A stretch of 64,000 nucleotides of DNA from Microbacterium oleivorans. Lineage in GTDB: Bacteria; Actinomycetota; Actinomycetes; Actinomycetales; Microbacteriaceae. Under the pieces are notes generated by a model. The model was not told the origin of the DNA and did no database searches. It saw only the letters and a list, made by a program, of their open reading frames with translations. The translations under genes and the position numbers were made by a program. Positions 1-9,201 of the stretch are shown here, piece after piece. Within the stretch, counting starts at the first letter, position 1, and every line of letters starts with the position of its first letter. The stretch is from NCBI RefSeq assembly GCF_001644225.1, contig NZ_LSTV01000001.1, forward strand, positions 744,001 to 808,000. The letters run 5' to 3'.

Positions 1-507
1 CAGGAGCAGCGGCAGAAGGGTGCCGAGCTTGCGGAGGACGTCGGGGTGGGCGAGGCCTTTGAGGGACACATACGGGTCGTAAAGGAACCGTGAGACGGCG
101 AGGTCGTAGATCTCGCCCGCCGAGTCCAGGTACGTCGCCAGTTCGGCGCCGGCGCCGGGTTCGCGCGCCTCGAAGGCCGCGACGGCGGCATCCCGTCCCG
201 ACACGACGTCGAAGGGCTCCCGCTCGCCCTCGTGGTAGACGCGGTAGGCCGGTTCGAGGCGCACCAGGTTCAGTTGTTCCCGGGCGCTCGTGCCCAGGAG
301 GGCGAAGAAGTGGTCGAACACCTCGGGCATGAGGTACCAGCTCGGGCCGGTGTCGAACCGGAAACCGTCTTTCTCCCAGCTCCCGGCACGCCCGCCGACG
401 TCGTCCAACGCCTCGAAGACGGTCACCCGGTCACCGCGGTCGGCGAGCAGCGCCGCGGTCGCCAGGCCTGTGATGCCGCCACCGATGATCGCGATACGCC
501 GGCTCAT
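1..507 (-). CDS. crtI: Phytoene desaturase, C-terminus outside window
   Basis: FAD-dependent desaturase that converts phytoene towards lycopene at the membrane. The start MSRRIAIIGGGITGLATA is the N-terminal dinucleotide-binding fold (GGGITGL), followed by DDVGGRAGS and FRFDTGPSWYLMPEVF, hallmark CrtI motifs. Only about 169 codons lie in the window; the rest continues past base 1. The ATG overlaps the crtB stop by 4 bases (ATGA), so it is the last visible gene of the idi-idsA-crtB-crtI operon and is translationally coupled. In related actinobacteria C50 carotenoid cyclase/elongase genes follow; they would lie outside this window. The family call is secure. Confidence 0.93.
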   Translation of the reverse strand, partial: MSRRIAIIGGGITGLATAALLADRGDRVTVFEALDDVGGRAGSWEKDGFRFDTGPSWYLMPEVFDHFFALLGTSAREQLNLVRLEPAYRVYHEGEREPFDVVSGRDAAVAAFEAREPGAGAELATYLDSAGEIYDLAVSRFLYDPYVSLKGLAHPDVLRKLGTLLPLLL

Positions 508-1388
508 TCGGGGGTTCTCCGATTCTGTCGTGTCGTGCGAGGCGTGAGGGGTCGACGGTGCGCGACGGCCGCGCGGGCGGCGATCGCCGCCTTGACCGGC
601 GTGGGCACGCGGACCCGGACGCTGAGGTCCTCGGTGCGGCGCAGCCGTTCGGTGAGTTCGGCGAAGAGGCCGTGCGCGGTGGCGACGGCGACCCGGCAGT
701 CGGCGGGGAGGAGCGGGATGGTCGCGGCCGCGGCATCCAGGTCCCCGTCGATGCGGGCGAGCACCTCCCGGCGGCGCGTCGCGCCGTCGCTGACACCGAG
801 GTAGTCCCGTCCCAGCCGCCCGGCGTCGTCGGCGTGGTCGCGGAGGAAGTTGATGTCCTGGAACGCCGCGCCGAGCCGACGGGCCCCCGTGACCAGGACG
901 GCATCGGGGTCGCGGGGGACTCCCGCGCCGGCGTTCACGAACACCTGCAGGCACATGAGCCCGACGACCTCCGCCGAGCCGTAGACGTAGTCGTCGTGCG
1001 ACGCCTCGTCGTGCTCGGCGCGCTCGAGGTCGGTGCGCATGGACGCGAAGAAGGGTTCGATGTGGTGCCGCGCGATGCCGCACTCCCGCGCCGTCCGCGC
1101 GAACGCGTGGACGATGAGGTTCGCACTGAAGCCGCGCTCGATCGCGGCGTAGGTCTCGGTTTCGAGTGCGTCGAGCACGTCGCGCTGCTCGCCGAGCGGG
1201 ACTCCCGCGGCGGAGGCTGCGCCGTCGACGATCTCGTCGGCGACGCGGACGAGGGCGTAGACGTTCCGCACATGCGGCCGGACGCGCGGCCCGAGCAGGC
1301 TCGTCGCGAGGCCGAACGACGTGGAGTAGGCGCGGATGACGGATGCCGCGGCGGCGACCGCCGTCTCGTCGTAGAGCGTGTCGGTCAT
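504..1388 (-). CDS. crtB: Phytoene synthase
   Basis: Head-to-head condensation of two geranylgeranyl diphosphates to phytoene. The 294-residue protein has the squalene/phytoene synthase layout: YSTSFGLAT near the N-terminus, the first Asp-rich substrate motif in VRVADEIVDG, and the second (QDINFLRDHADDAGRLGRDY) with the usual spacing. The ATG at 1388 was chosen because MTDTLYDETAVAAAASVIRAY gives the expected family length and it overlaps the upstream prenyltransferase stop as ATGA; longer in-frame extension upstream is only open frame inside the neighbour. The stop overlaps the crtI start in the same way, so the operon is tightly coupled. Confidence 0.94.
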   Translation of the reverse strand: MTDTLYDETAVAAAASVIRAYSTSFGLATSLLGPRVRPHVRNVYALVRVADEIVDGAASAAGVPLGEQRDVLDALETETYAAIERGFSANLIVHAFARTARECGIARHHIEPFFASMRTDLERAEHDEASHDDYVYGSAEVVGLMCLQVFVNAGAGVPRDPDAVLVTGARRLGAAFQDINFLRDHADDAGRLGRDYLGVSDGATRRREVLARIDGDLDAAAATIPLLPADCRVAVATAHGLFAELTERLRRTEDLSVRVRVPTPVKAAIAARAAVAHRRPLTPRTTRQNRRTPE

Positions 1389-2449
1389 CGGGGGATGCGG
1401 TCCTCCACGGCGGCAGCGAGTGCGGCGAGGAGGACGACGGCGTCGCGGGGGAGCGCGGCGTCGGCGGCGAGGGTCCGCGCGGAGCGCAGCGTCTGCGCGA
1501 TCATCTCGACGGTGCGTTCCCGGGCGCCGCTCGCCGTCAGCTCGCGCTGGGCGTGTTCGATCGCGATCGGGCCGGTGGGCGCCATCGCCAGGGCCGAGGC
1601 GATCTGGGGCCATGCCTCGGTCTCGGCCGCCATCGCGATGAGGGGGGTCCGTTTCGAGGCGCGCAGGTCCGCCCCGGGTTCGCGCCCGGCTTCGGCACGG
1701 GTGCCGAAGGTGCCGATCAGGTCGTCGGCCAACTGGAACGCCACACCGATGGCGGACCCGGCCGCCTCGAGCGCCGCGCGCTGGTCGTCGTTCGCGCCGG
1801 CGAGCAGGGCGCCGGCGGCCAGCGGTGCCTGGAACGAGTAGAAGGCCGTCTTGTCGCGCGCGGTGCGCAGGAGCGTGTCCGTCGGCGGCAGGTCCGCGCC
1901 GATGGACTGTTCGACGTCGGCGAGCTCCCCGGCCGCCGAGACGAGGACCGCGTCGTCGAGCAGGATGAACAGAGCCGCACGCTGGGGTGACGTGACGGGT
2001 GCCGTCGCGATCAGCCGGGTCGCTTCGAACAGGAGCAGGTCTCCCGCGAGCACCGCCGCCGCCGACCCGAGCAGTCGCGATTCGTCCTCGTCCCCGCCCC
2101 GCACGCGCGCGCGTTCGCGGAAGCGGCCGACGACGTTCGGGATGCCGCGCCGCTCGACGTCGCCGTCGATCAGGTCGTCGTGGACGACGAAGGCGGCGTG
2201 GAGCAGTTCGAAGGCGGCCGCGACGCGCCACAGGCCGGGGGAGCGGCCGGCATCACCGCCGAACGCCTCGAAGGCGGCGACGACGAGCGCGGGCCGGAGG
2301 CGCTTGCCCCCCGTCGCAGAGGCCGCGGTGGCGTCCCCGAGAGCCGCCGATGCCTCGCCGAGCGCCGCCGAGCGCACCCGGAGCCGCTCGAGCGCCACCT
2401 CGAGCGCATCGTCGATCTCCCGCCAGACGGCGGGGGGCAGGCCGATCAC
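1385..2449 (-). CDS. idsA: Polyprenyl diphosphate synthase (GGPP synthase type)
   Basis: Chain elongation of DMAPP/FPP with IPP, supplying GGPP to CrtB. A 354-residue trans-isoprenyl diphosphate synthase: GGKRLRPALV (IPP-binding region), first Asp-rich motif VHDDLIDGD, KTAFYSF, and second motif FQLADDLIGTFG (DDxxG rather than DDxxD, common in actinobacterial IdsA/CrtE). The GTG at 2449 (VIGLPPAVW) is chosen because it overlaps the idi stop as GTGA and removes a long low-complexity extension. The product chain length (GPP/FPP/GGPP) cannot be read from sequence; operon context argues for GGPP. The symbol crtE would be equally acceptable. Confidence 0.9.
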   Translation of the reverse strand: MIGLPPAVWREIDDALEVALERLRVRSAALGEASAALGDATAASATGGKRLRPALVVAAFEAFGGDAGRSPGLWRVAAAFELLHAAFVVHDDLIDGDVERRGIPNVVGRFRERARVRGGDEDESRLLGSAAAVLAGDLLLFEATRLIATAPVTSPQRAALFILLDDAVLVSAAGELADVEQSIGADLPPTDTLLRTARDKTAFYSFQAPLAAGALLAGANDDQRAALEAAGSAIGVAFQLADDLIGTFGTRAEAGREPGADLRASKRTPLIAMAAETEAWPQIASALAMAPTGPIAIEHAQRELTASGARERTVEMIAQTLRSARTLAADAALPRDAVVLLAALAAAVEDRIPR

Positions 2450-2994
2450 GAGGCCCTCCGTTGCTCGTGGGGGGCGAACAGCTCGAGCTGCTGCGCCTGC
2501 AGCACGAGCCACGGGCTGAAGGCCCACGGCGTCGTCGTGAGGGAGGCATCCAGATCGGCGGGGTCGACCCAGCGGGCCTCGGCGACCTCGTCGGGATTCA
2601 GTCGCGGCTCGTCGTCCGTGTAGGCGACGTAGACGGGGCAGATCTCGTGCTCGACGATGCCCGAGGCGTCCGTGGCCCGGTACCGGAAGAGCGGGAGGGC
2701 GAGGGAGACGTCGCGGAGGGTGAGGCCGACCTCGAACGCCGCCCGACGGTGGACGGCGTCGAGCACGGGTTCGGCGGGGGCGGGGTGTCCGCAGAAGGAG
2801 TTCGTCCAGACGCCTGGCCAGGCGGCCTTGCTGAGCGCGCGTCGAGTGACGAGCAGCTGCCCGCGATCGTTGTAGACGTGGCACGAGAAGGCGAGGTGGA
2901 GTGCGGTGTCGGTCCCGTGCACGCTAGCCTTCGGAGCCGTGCCGATGTCGCGTCCGTCGTCGTCCAGCAGAACGACGTATTCGATGTCCGACAC
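2446..2994 (-). CDS. idi: Isopentenyl-diphosphate delta-isomerase, type 1
   Basis: Interconverts IPP and DMAPP, feeding the prenyl synthase downstream. The 182-residue length matches bacterial type 1 IDI, a Nudix-fold metal enzyme. The two catalytic residues are visible as Cys68 in NSFCGHP and Glu115/Glu117 in EHEICPVY, with the metal ligand His in the same segments. Translation starts at GTG 2994, preceded by GGAGG with good spacing. It is the first gene of the carotenoid operon, and the promoter upstream overlaps a palindrome that probably binds the divergent MarR-family regulator. High confidence. Confidence 0.95.
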   Translation of the reverse strand: MSDIEYVVLLDDDGRDIGTAPKASVHGTDTALHLAFSCHVYNDRGQLLVTRRALSKAAWPGVWTNSFCGHPAPAEPVLDAVHRRAAFEVGLTLRDVSLALPLFRYRATDASGIVEHEICPVYVAYTDDEPRLNPDEVAEARWVDPADLDASLTTTPWAFSPWLVLQAQQLELFAPHEQRRAS

Positions 2995-3010
2995 GATTCC
3001 TCCGTAATTT

Positions 3011-3025
3011 GCTAGATTATCTAGC
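3011..3025. promoter_or_regulatory. Palindromic operator between idi and the CrtR-like gene
   Basis: GCTAGATTATCTAGC is a perfect 7-bp inverted repeat with a one-base centre, in the 71-bp gap between the divergent idi operon and the MarR-type gene. On the minus strand it contains a TA-rich -10-like stretch (TAGATAAT) ahead of the idi ribosome site, so a bound repressor would block the crt promoter; it also lies upstream of the regulator itself, allowing autoregulation. CrtR of Corynebacterium glutamicum controls its crt operon from an equivalent divergent position. Binding here is inferred. Confidence 0.65.
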
Positions 3026-3065
3026 GATCAATCGACATGCTACAGACCGACCGGAAAGGTGTCCA

Positions 3066-3539
3066 ATGGTGGCGGAACCATGGATTCCGGCCAACGAGCG
3101 CGACGTCGTTGTACTCGGCGCGCTCGAGGCGGTGCGGGCCTTCTCGGACGCCTTGGACCGAATGTACGCCTCGATGCGCGGCGACATGGACATGAACACG
3201 ACCGACCTCGCGGCCCTCCGCATGCTCATTATCCGCGAGCAGCACGGCGAGGTCGTGAAGCCCCACGATCTCGCGACGCACCTTGCGATCTCGACCGCAT
3301 CGACGACGAAACTGCTCGACCGGCTGACGGCCGACGGCTACCTGGTCCGCAAGCCCCACCCGCACGACCGACGGTCGCGGATCGTCGCGCTCACCGACGA
3401 GGCGCGTGCGACCTTCCGGAAGCACTTCGGGGAACGGCTGCGGCGGATGCGGGAGGCGACCGAACCGTACTCCGACGACGAACTGCGCACGATCGTGCGG
3501 TTCCTCGCCGACATGGAGCGGGCGATGCTGCCGGAGTGA
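3066..3539 (+). CDS. crtR: MarR-family regulator of the carotenoid operon (CrtR-like)
   Basis: A 157-residue winged-helix MarR protein: TTDLAALRMLI, KPHDLATHLAISTASTTKLL recognition helix, wing with HPHDRRSRIV (the DxRxxx motif of MarR wings), then a C-terminal dimer helix. The ATG at 3066 has GGAAAGG about 8 bases upstream; an earlier in-frame ATG at 3009 would put coding sequence over the operator and is less likely. Divergent transcription from idi-idsA-crtB-crtI and the palindrome between them match the arrangement of C. glutamicum CrtR, a MarR repressor released by isoprenoid diphosphates such as GGPP. MarR family is certain; ligand and target are inferred from position. Confidence 0.85.
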   Translation: MVAEPWIPANERDVVVLGALEAVRAFSDALDRMYASMRGDMDMNTTDLAALRMLIIREQHGEVVKPHDLATHLAISTASTTKLLDRLTADGYLVRKPHPHDRRSRIVALTDEARATFRKHFGERLRRMREATEPYSDDELRTIVRFLADMERAMLPE

Positions 3540-3563
3540 CGGCTCGATCCGTCGTCCGAACGC

Positions 3564-3604
3564 GAAGAAGGCGTCCCCTCCGGAGAGGGAACGCCTTCTT
3601 CTTC
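3564..3604 (+). terminator. Rho-independent terminator after crtR
   Basis: GAAGAAGGCGT (3564-3574) pairs with ACGCCTTCTTC (3591-3601), with a further TCCCCTC/GAGAGGGA pairing inside the loop, followed by CTTCTTG. It ends crtR and sits just beyond the 3' end of the convergent initiator tRNA gene, so it may serve both directions. Confidence 0.75.
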
Positions 3605-3607
3605 TTG

Positions 3608-3681
3608 TTGCGGGGACAGGATTTGAACCTGCGACCTCTGGGTTATGAGCCCAGCGAGCTACCGAGCTGCTCCACCCCGCG
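3608..3681 (-). tRNA. Initiator tRNA-Met (CAT)
   Basis: A complete cloverleaf reads on the minus strand, 74 nt without an encoded CCA. The anticodon loop is CTCATAA (anticodon CAT). Acceptor CGCGGGG pairs with CCCCGCA, leaving a C1-A72 mismatch, and the anticodon stem ends in three G-C pairs (TGGG/CCCA). Both are defining features of the formyl-Met initiator, so this is tRNA-fMet rather than the elongator. Confidence 0.95.
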
Positions 3682-3764
3682 GCACAAGAGAAAACACTAG
3701 CACGGGTTTCGCGGGCACGCGAATCGGTCCGAGGATGCGGCCCGTTGTCGGCAGGATGGGACGC

Positions 3765-4274
3765 ATGGTCCGCCGCGACACCGATGCCTCCGCCGACGCG
3801 CAGCCCGACGGGCGGGACGAGACCCGCGACGAGCGGGCCGACCGCAACTGGAACGAGGTGCTGCAGGAGCTGCGTGTGCTGCAGACGGGCACGCAGATCC
3901 TCACCGGCTTCCTCCTCGCCCTCGCGTTCCAACCCTCCTTCGGCGATCTGGGGTCCTCGCAGCGGCTCGGATACCTCGTGCTCGTGATCCTCTCGGCCCT
4001 GAGTGCCGTGGTCGCCCTGGCCCCCGTCTCGGTGCACCGCATCCTGTTCGCCCGTCGCGCCAAGCCCGCCATCGTCCGGTTCGGTCATCTCTGCATGATC
4101 GGCGCGCTCGTGCTGGTGTCGGCCCTGCTGGTCGGCGTCGTCGCGTTCGTGTTCGACGTCGTCGTGGGCGGTGCGGCATCCTGGGTGGCGGGAGTCGGCC
4201 TGGCCGTCGTGATCGCGGCCCTCTGGCTCATCGTCCCGCTCGTCACGCGCCGTCGCTCGGAAGGCACTCCATGA
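3765..4274 (+). CDS. DUF6328 family membrane protein
   Basis: About 169 residues with a charged N-terminus (Asp/Arg/Glu-rich), then RNWNEVLQELRVLQTGTQIL, the conserved entry of DUF6328 proteins, followed by four hydrophobic segments separated by a basic loop (SVHRILFARRAK). Family function is unknown. The ATG at 3765 is preferred because AGGATGGG lies just upstream; ATGs at 3735 and 3756 are possible. Its stop overlaps the next start as ATGA, so it is probably co-translated with the amidase, although a functional link is not evident. Confidence 0.75.
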   Translation: MVRRDTDASADAQPDGRDETRDERADRNWNEVLQELRVLQTGTQILTGFLLALAFQPSFGDLGSSQRLGYLVLVILSALSAVVALAPVSVHRILFARRAKPAIVRFGHLCMIGALVLVSALLVGVVAFVFDVVVGGAASWVAGVGLAVVIAALWLIVPLVTRRRSEGTP

Positions 4275-5080
4275 CCGTCACCCCGCTCGGCCTCGCGGTC
4301 GCGCAGTTCGCGCCGGCTGCCGATGACGCGGCCAACCTCGACACGATCTCCGCCCTCGTCGCGCGCGCCGCCTCGCGCGGGGCGCGGATCGTCCTCTTCC
4401 CCGAGTACTCGAGCTACTTCGTCGACCCGTTCGACGCCTCGCTCGCCGCGCACGCGCAGGACCTCGACGGCCCCTTCGTGACGGCGCTCACGGACCTCGC
4501 CGCCCGCCACGGCGTCCACATCGTCGCGGGCCTCGTCGAACGGGCCGCGAGCAGCGATCGCGTGCGCAACACCGTCGTCGCCGTCGACGCCGGCGGTGTC
4601 GTCGCGCGCTACCGGAAGCTCCACCTCTACGACGCGTTCGGGCAGCGCGAATCGGACTGGGTGGAGCCGGGCGGGATCGAGACGCCCGAGACGTTCGAGG
4701 TGGACGGCATCCGCTTCGCCCTCATGACCTGCTACGACCTCCGCTTCCCCGAAGTCGCCCGGATCCTCGCCGACACCGGCGCACACGTCGTGCTCGTGGC
4801 CGCCGAGTGGGTGCGGGGCCCGCTCAAGGAGGATCACTGGCGGACGCTCCTGCAGGCGCGAGCGATCGAGAACACCCTCTACGTGGCCGGCGCCGATCAC
4901 CCACCGCCGCTCGGCGTCGGGCACTCCGTTGTCATCGATCCGCTGGGGGTCCCGGTGGCCTCCATCGGCACCGCCACCGATGTCGCGGTGGCCGCCGTCG
5001 ACGCCGCGGTGGTCGACCGCGTGCGGCGGGTCAACCCGGCGCTCGCGCTGCGCCGCTACCGGGTCGTGCCACGGGAGTGA
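4271..5080 (+). CDS. Carbon-nitrogen hydrolase (nitrilase superfamily amidase)
   Basis: A cytoplasmic 269-residue amidase of the nitrilase superfamily. The Glu-Lys-Cys triad is visible: Glu45 in FPEYSS, Lys116 in RKLHLYD and Cys154 in TCYDLRFPE. HLYDAFG and CYDLRFPE resemble the branch containing omega-amidase and deaminated-glutathione amidase (Nit1/Nit2-like), so the substrate may be an alpha-keto-omega-amide. It overlaps the DUF6328 stop by 4 bases. An aminotransferase lies convergently right after it, which would suit an omega-amidase/transaminase pairing, but they are not in one operon. Family secure, substrate uncertain. Confidence 0.85.
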   Translation: MTVTPLGLAVAQFAPAADDAANLDTISALVARAASRGARIVLFPEYSSYFVDPFDASLAAHAQDLDGPFVTALTDLAARHGVHIVAGLVERAASSDRVRNTVVAVDAGGVVARYRKLHLYDAFGQRESDWVEPGGIETPETFEVDGIRFALMTCYDLRFPEVARILADTGAHVVLVAAEWVRGPLKEDHWRTLLQARAIENTLYVAGADHPPPLGVGHSVVIDPLGVPVASIGTATDVAVAAVDAAVVDRVRRVNPALALRRYRVVPRE

Positions 5081-5095
5081 GGTCCCGGACGGGTT

Positions 5096-6304
5096 TCACC
5101 GAGCGGATGCCGCGAGGCGCCGCGCCGCCTCGGCGATGACGTCCGTCCGCTTGCACGCCGCGAACCTCACGAGGCCCGCGTAGTCCGCCCGATGGCCCTC
5201 GGACACAAAGGCGGTGAGGGGGATGGCGGCGACCCCCACCCGTCCGGGCAGCGTGCGGCAGAACCCGGCCGCATCCTCTCCGGCGTCCAGCAGGGGACCG
5301 ACGTCGGCGACGGTGAAGTACGACCCGGCCGGCGTCGACACGTCGAAGCCGGCGGCGATCAGGCCCTCGCCGAGCAGGTCCCGCCTCTCCCGCTGCGTCG
5401 CGGCGAGGTCGTCGAAGTAGGCGTCCGGCAGCCCGAGGCCGACGGCGATCGCGGGTTGGAAGGGGGCGCCGTTCACATAGGTCAGATACTGCTTGACCGC
5501 GAGGACGGCGTCGACGAGGTCAGCCGGGCCGCTCACCCACCCCACCTTCCATCCGGTCGTGCGGAAGGTCTTGCCGCCCGAGGAGATCGTGAGGGTCCGT
5601 TCGGCGGCGCCGGGAAGCGTCGCGATCGGCGTGTGCGTCCCGTCGATCACGAGGTGCTCGTAGACCTCGTCGGTGACGATCAGGGCGTCGTGGTGTGCGG
5701 CCAGGCGCACGATCTCGGCGCGCACCTCGGCGGAGAACACCGTTCCGGTCGGGTTGTGCGGGTTGTTGACGAGGATGATCCGGGTCCGCTCGCCGACCGC
5801 CGCGCGCAAATCGGCGAGGTCGGGTTCGAGGGCGGGCCAGCGCAGCGGCACCGGGACGAGCCGGGCCCCCGCGAGGGCGATCGCGGCGGCGTAGGAGTCG
5901 TAGTAGGGCTCGAAGACGACCACCTCGTCGTCCGGTCCGTCGAGCAGGGCCAGGAGGGTCGCCGTCAGCGCCTCGGTCGCTCCCGCCGTGATGAGGATCT
6001 GCCGCTCGGGGTCGAGGTCGATGCCGTAGAAGCGGTGCTGGTGATCCGCGACGGCTTCTCGGAGCACCGGCATCCCCCGTCCCGGCGGGTACTGGTTGAC
6101 GCCGGAACGGATCGCGTCGACGGCAGCGGCGAGCACCTCGGCGGGACCGTCCTCGTCGGGGAAGCCCTGGCCGAGGTTGATCGCGTCGTGGCGGACGGCG
6201 GCGGCGGTGATCTCCGCGAAGATCGTCGCCGCGAGCGTCCCGTCGGGGGAGAGGAGGCCGGCGCCGCGGGCTGCGCGTTGCCAGGCACCGGGTATGTGCA
6301 GCAC
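5096..6304 (-). CDS. PLP-dependent aminotransferase, class I/II
   Basis: A 402-residue fold-type I aminotransferase. Visible motifs: NLGQGFPDEDGP, the PLP-phosphate region GATEAL, NNPHNPTG, TDEVYEHL (Asp212 and Tyr215) and the Schiff-base lysine Lys245 in SSGGKTFRTTGWKVGW. Resemblance is to the kynurenine/glutamine transaminase K and succinyldiaminopimelate (DapC-like) aminotransferases; the donor is not determinable. The GTG start at 6304 is supported by TACGCT exactly 6 nt upstream (leaderless arrangement) and by the absence of any ribosome site. It converges on the amidase gene with 15 bp between them. Confidence 0.88.
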   Translation of the reverse strand: MLHIPGAWQRAARGAGLLSPDGTLAATIFAEITAAAVRHDAINLGQGFPDEDGPAEVLAAAVDAIRSGVNQYPPGRGMPVLREAVADHQHRFYGIDLDPERQILITAGATEALTATLLALLDGPDDEVVVFEPYYDSYAAAIALAGARLVPVPLRWPALEPDLADLRAAVGERTRIILVNNPHNPTGTVFSAEVRAEIVRLAAHHDALIVTDEVYEHLVIDGTHTPIATLPGAAERTLTISSGGKTFRTTGWKVGWVSGPADLVDAVLAVKQYLTYVNGAPFQPAIAVGLGLPDAYFDDLAATQRERRDLLGEGLIAAGFDVSTPAGSYFTVADVGPLLDAGEDAAGFCRTLPGRVGVAAIPLTAFVSEGHRADYAGLVRFAACKRTDVIAEAARRLAASAR

Positions 6305-6310
6305 CGGCCC

Positions 6311-6316
6311 AGCGTA
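6311..6316 (-). promoter_or_regulatory. -10-like element TACGCT, leaderless start of the aminotransferase
   Basis: TACGCT on the minus strand ends 6 nt before the GTG at 6304. Transcription starting 6-7 nt downstream would begin at the start codon itself. Confidence 0.55.
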
Positions 6317-6451
6317 TCGCCCGGCGCCGGGCAGCTTCCGCGGGCGCGACCCGGGGCGTCATCCACTCCCATAGGCTGATCGGAGGGTCGGCATAGCTGA
6401 TCCACAGACTCCGGGAGCACTCTGAAGTCGCCTCGAAGAAGGAGCAGTCCC

Positions 6452-7915
<1,464 letters not shown>

Positions 7916-7929
7916 CCCGTCCGAGTCAC

Positions 7930-7967
7930 GACCCCACCCCGCGATAGGCTCGCGGGGTGGGGTCTTT
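7930..7967 (+). terminator. Terminator hairpin of htrA with the next promoter in its loop
   Basis: Bases 7930-7944 and 7950-7964 form a perfect 15-bp stem with a 5-nt loop (TAGGC), followed by TTT, right after the htrA stop. The loop plus the first base of the right arm spell TAGGCT (7945-7950), which lies exactly 6 nt before the GTG of the next gene. The same DNA thus looks like terminator for htrA and promoter for the glycosyltransferase operon. Confidence 0.8.
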
Positions 7968-9201
7968 CTCGTTCGCGTCGGGCAATGCCGCCCAGGTGAT
8001 GAGGCTCCCGCTCCACGTCCTCGGGCTCGTCCTCACCCGTGTCATCCCGCGCTCCCGGGACCTGTGGGTCTTCGGCTCCGCCGTCGGGATCGGCGAGGGC
8101 GCCCTCGCGCTGTGGCACGTCGCGGCCGCTGCGGGCGAACGTGCGGTGTGGCTCACCGGGTCGGATGCCGACGCGGATGCCGCGCGCCGAGCGGGCATCC
8201 CGTCGGCCCCCAAACGCGGGCTGCGGGGCTTCTGGCTCACCGCGCGCGCTCGCGTCGTAGTCGTCACGCACGGCGCCGGTGACGTGAACCGTTACGCCAC
8301 GTCCGGGTCCTACCTCGTGCAGCTCTGGCACGGCATCCCGTTGAAGCGACTCGGTCTCGACTCCAAGGTCACGGCGCACGCCCCCCTGCCGATCCCGGGG
8401 CTCGCCCGCCTCCTGCGGACCGCCTATCGGCGGACCCAGCGACGCATCCGTCTGCTCCCCGCGGCCTCGCACCTCGTCCGCGGACGGCTGGAGTCGGCGT
8501 TCGGGCTCGGTCACGACCAGGTGCTCGTCACGGGCGAGCCCCGCGTCGACGTGCTCTCGAGCGGGCGCTCTGCCGCCGAGGCCCGGGCGGACGTCGAGTC
8601 GCTCGTGGGGCCGCTCGGCGGCGCCCGAGTCGTGCTCTACGCGCCGACGTGGCGCGACGGCGAGCCCGACCCGGCCGTGCCGACCGCGAGCGAGTGGCAG
8701 ACGATCACGCACGCACTCGAGCGCGTCGACGCCGTGCTGCTCGTGCGATCGCATCCGTTGGGGGCGGGGGAGTACCGCGCCGGGGCGGCGGGCGACCGCA
8801 TCCGTCTGCTCGGCTCCGACCTGCTGCCGGACGTGACCCCGGCCCTCCCGGCCCTCGACGTCCTCATCACGGATTATTCGTCGCTCGTCTACGACACGGC
8901 GCTCGTGCCGGTACCGGTGGTGTTCTTCGCGCCGGACGAGGCCCGCTACGCCGCCGAGCGCGGGTTCTACGGTCGCTACCGGGACGTCGCGGGCGAGGAC
9001 GTCGCCGTCGACTGGACGGGTGTCATGGCGCAGGTCACGGCGGTGCTTGGCGACGACCGCGAGCGCGAGCGCCGTGTCGCGCGTGCCGAGGCGCTGAGCG
9101 CCCAGGTCCACGCCTACCGCGACGGCCGCAACGCCGAGCGCGTCCACGCCGCTATCCGCCGCGGACTGTCGACCACGCGCCGGGGAAGGGGTCGAGGATG
9201 A
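7957..9201 (+). CDS. CDP-glycerol glycerophosphotransferase-like enzyme
   Basis: A 414-residue GT-B enzyme of the TagB/TagF family, which adds glycerol-phosphate (or a related polyol phosphate) to cell-wall polymers. Diagnostic motifs: LVQLWHGIPLKRLGLDSK, VLYAPTWRDG, VRSHPL and DVLITDYSSLVYD. Signature His residues in WHG and SHP are present. No signal peptide; probably acts at the inner membrane face. The GTG at 7957 is taken as start because TAGGCT lies exactly 6 nt upstream; an ATG at 7999 is the alternative. Its stop overlaps the following paralogue as ATGA. Polymer and exact substrate are unknown. Confidence 0.83.
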   Translation: MGSFSFASGNAAQVMRLPLHVLGLVLTRVIPRSRDLWVFGSAVGIGEGALALWHVAAAAGERAVWLTGSDADADAARRAGIPSAPKRGLRGFWLTARARVVVVTHGAGDVNRYATSGSYLVQLWHGIPLKRLGLDSKVTAHAPLPIPGLARLLRTAYRRTQRRIRLLPAASHLVRGRLESAFGLGHDQVLVTGEPRVDVLSSGRSAAEARADVESLVGPLGGARVVLYAPTWRDGEPDPAVPTASEWQTITHALERVDAVLLVRSHPLGAGEYRAGAAGDRIRLLGSDLLPDVTPALPALDVLITDYSSLVYDTALVPVPVVFFAPDEARYAAERGFYGRYRDVAGEDVAVDWTGVMAQVTAVLGDDRERERRVARAEALSAQVHAYRDGRNAERVHAAIRRGLSTTRRGRGRG

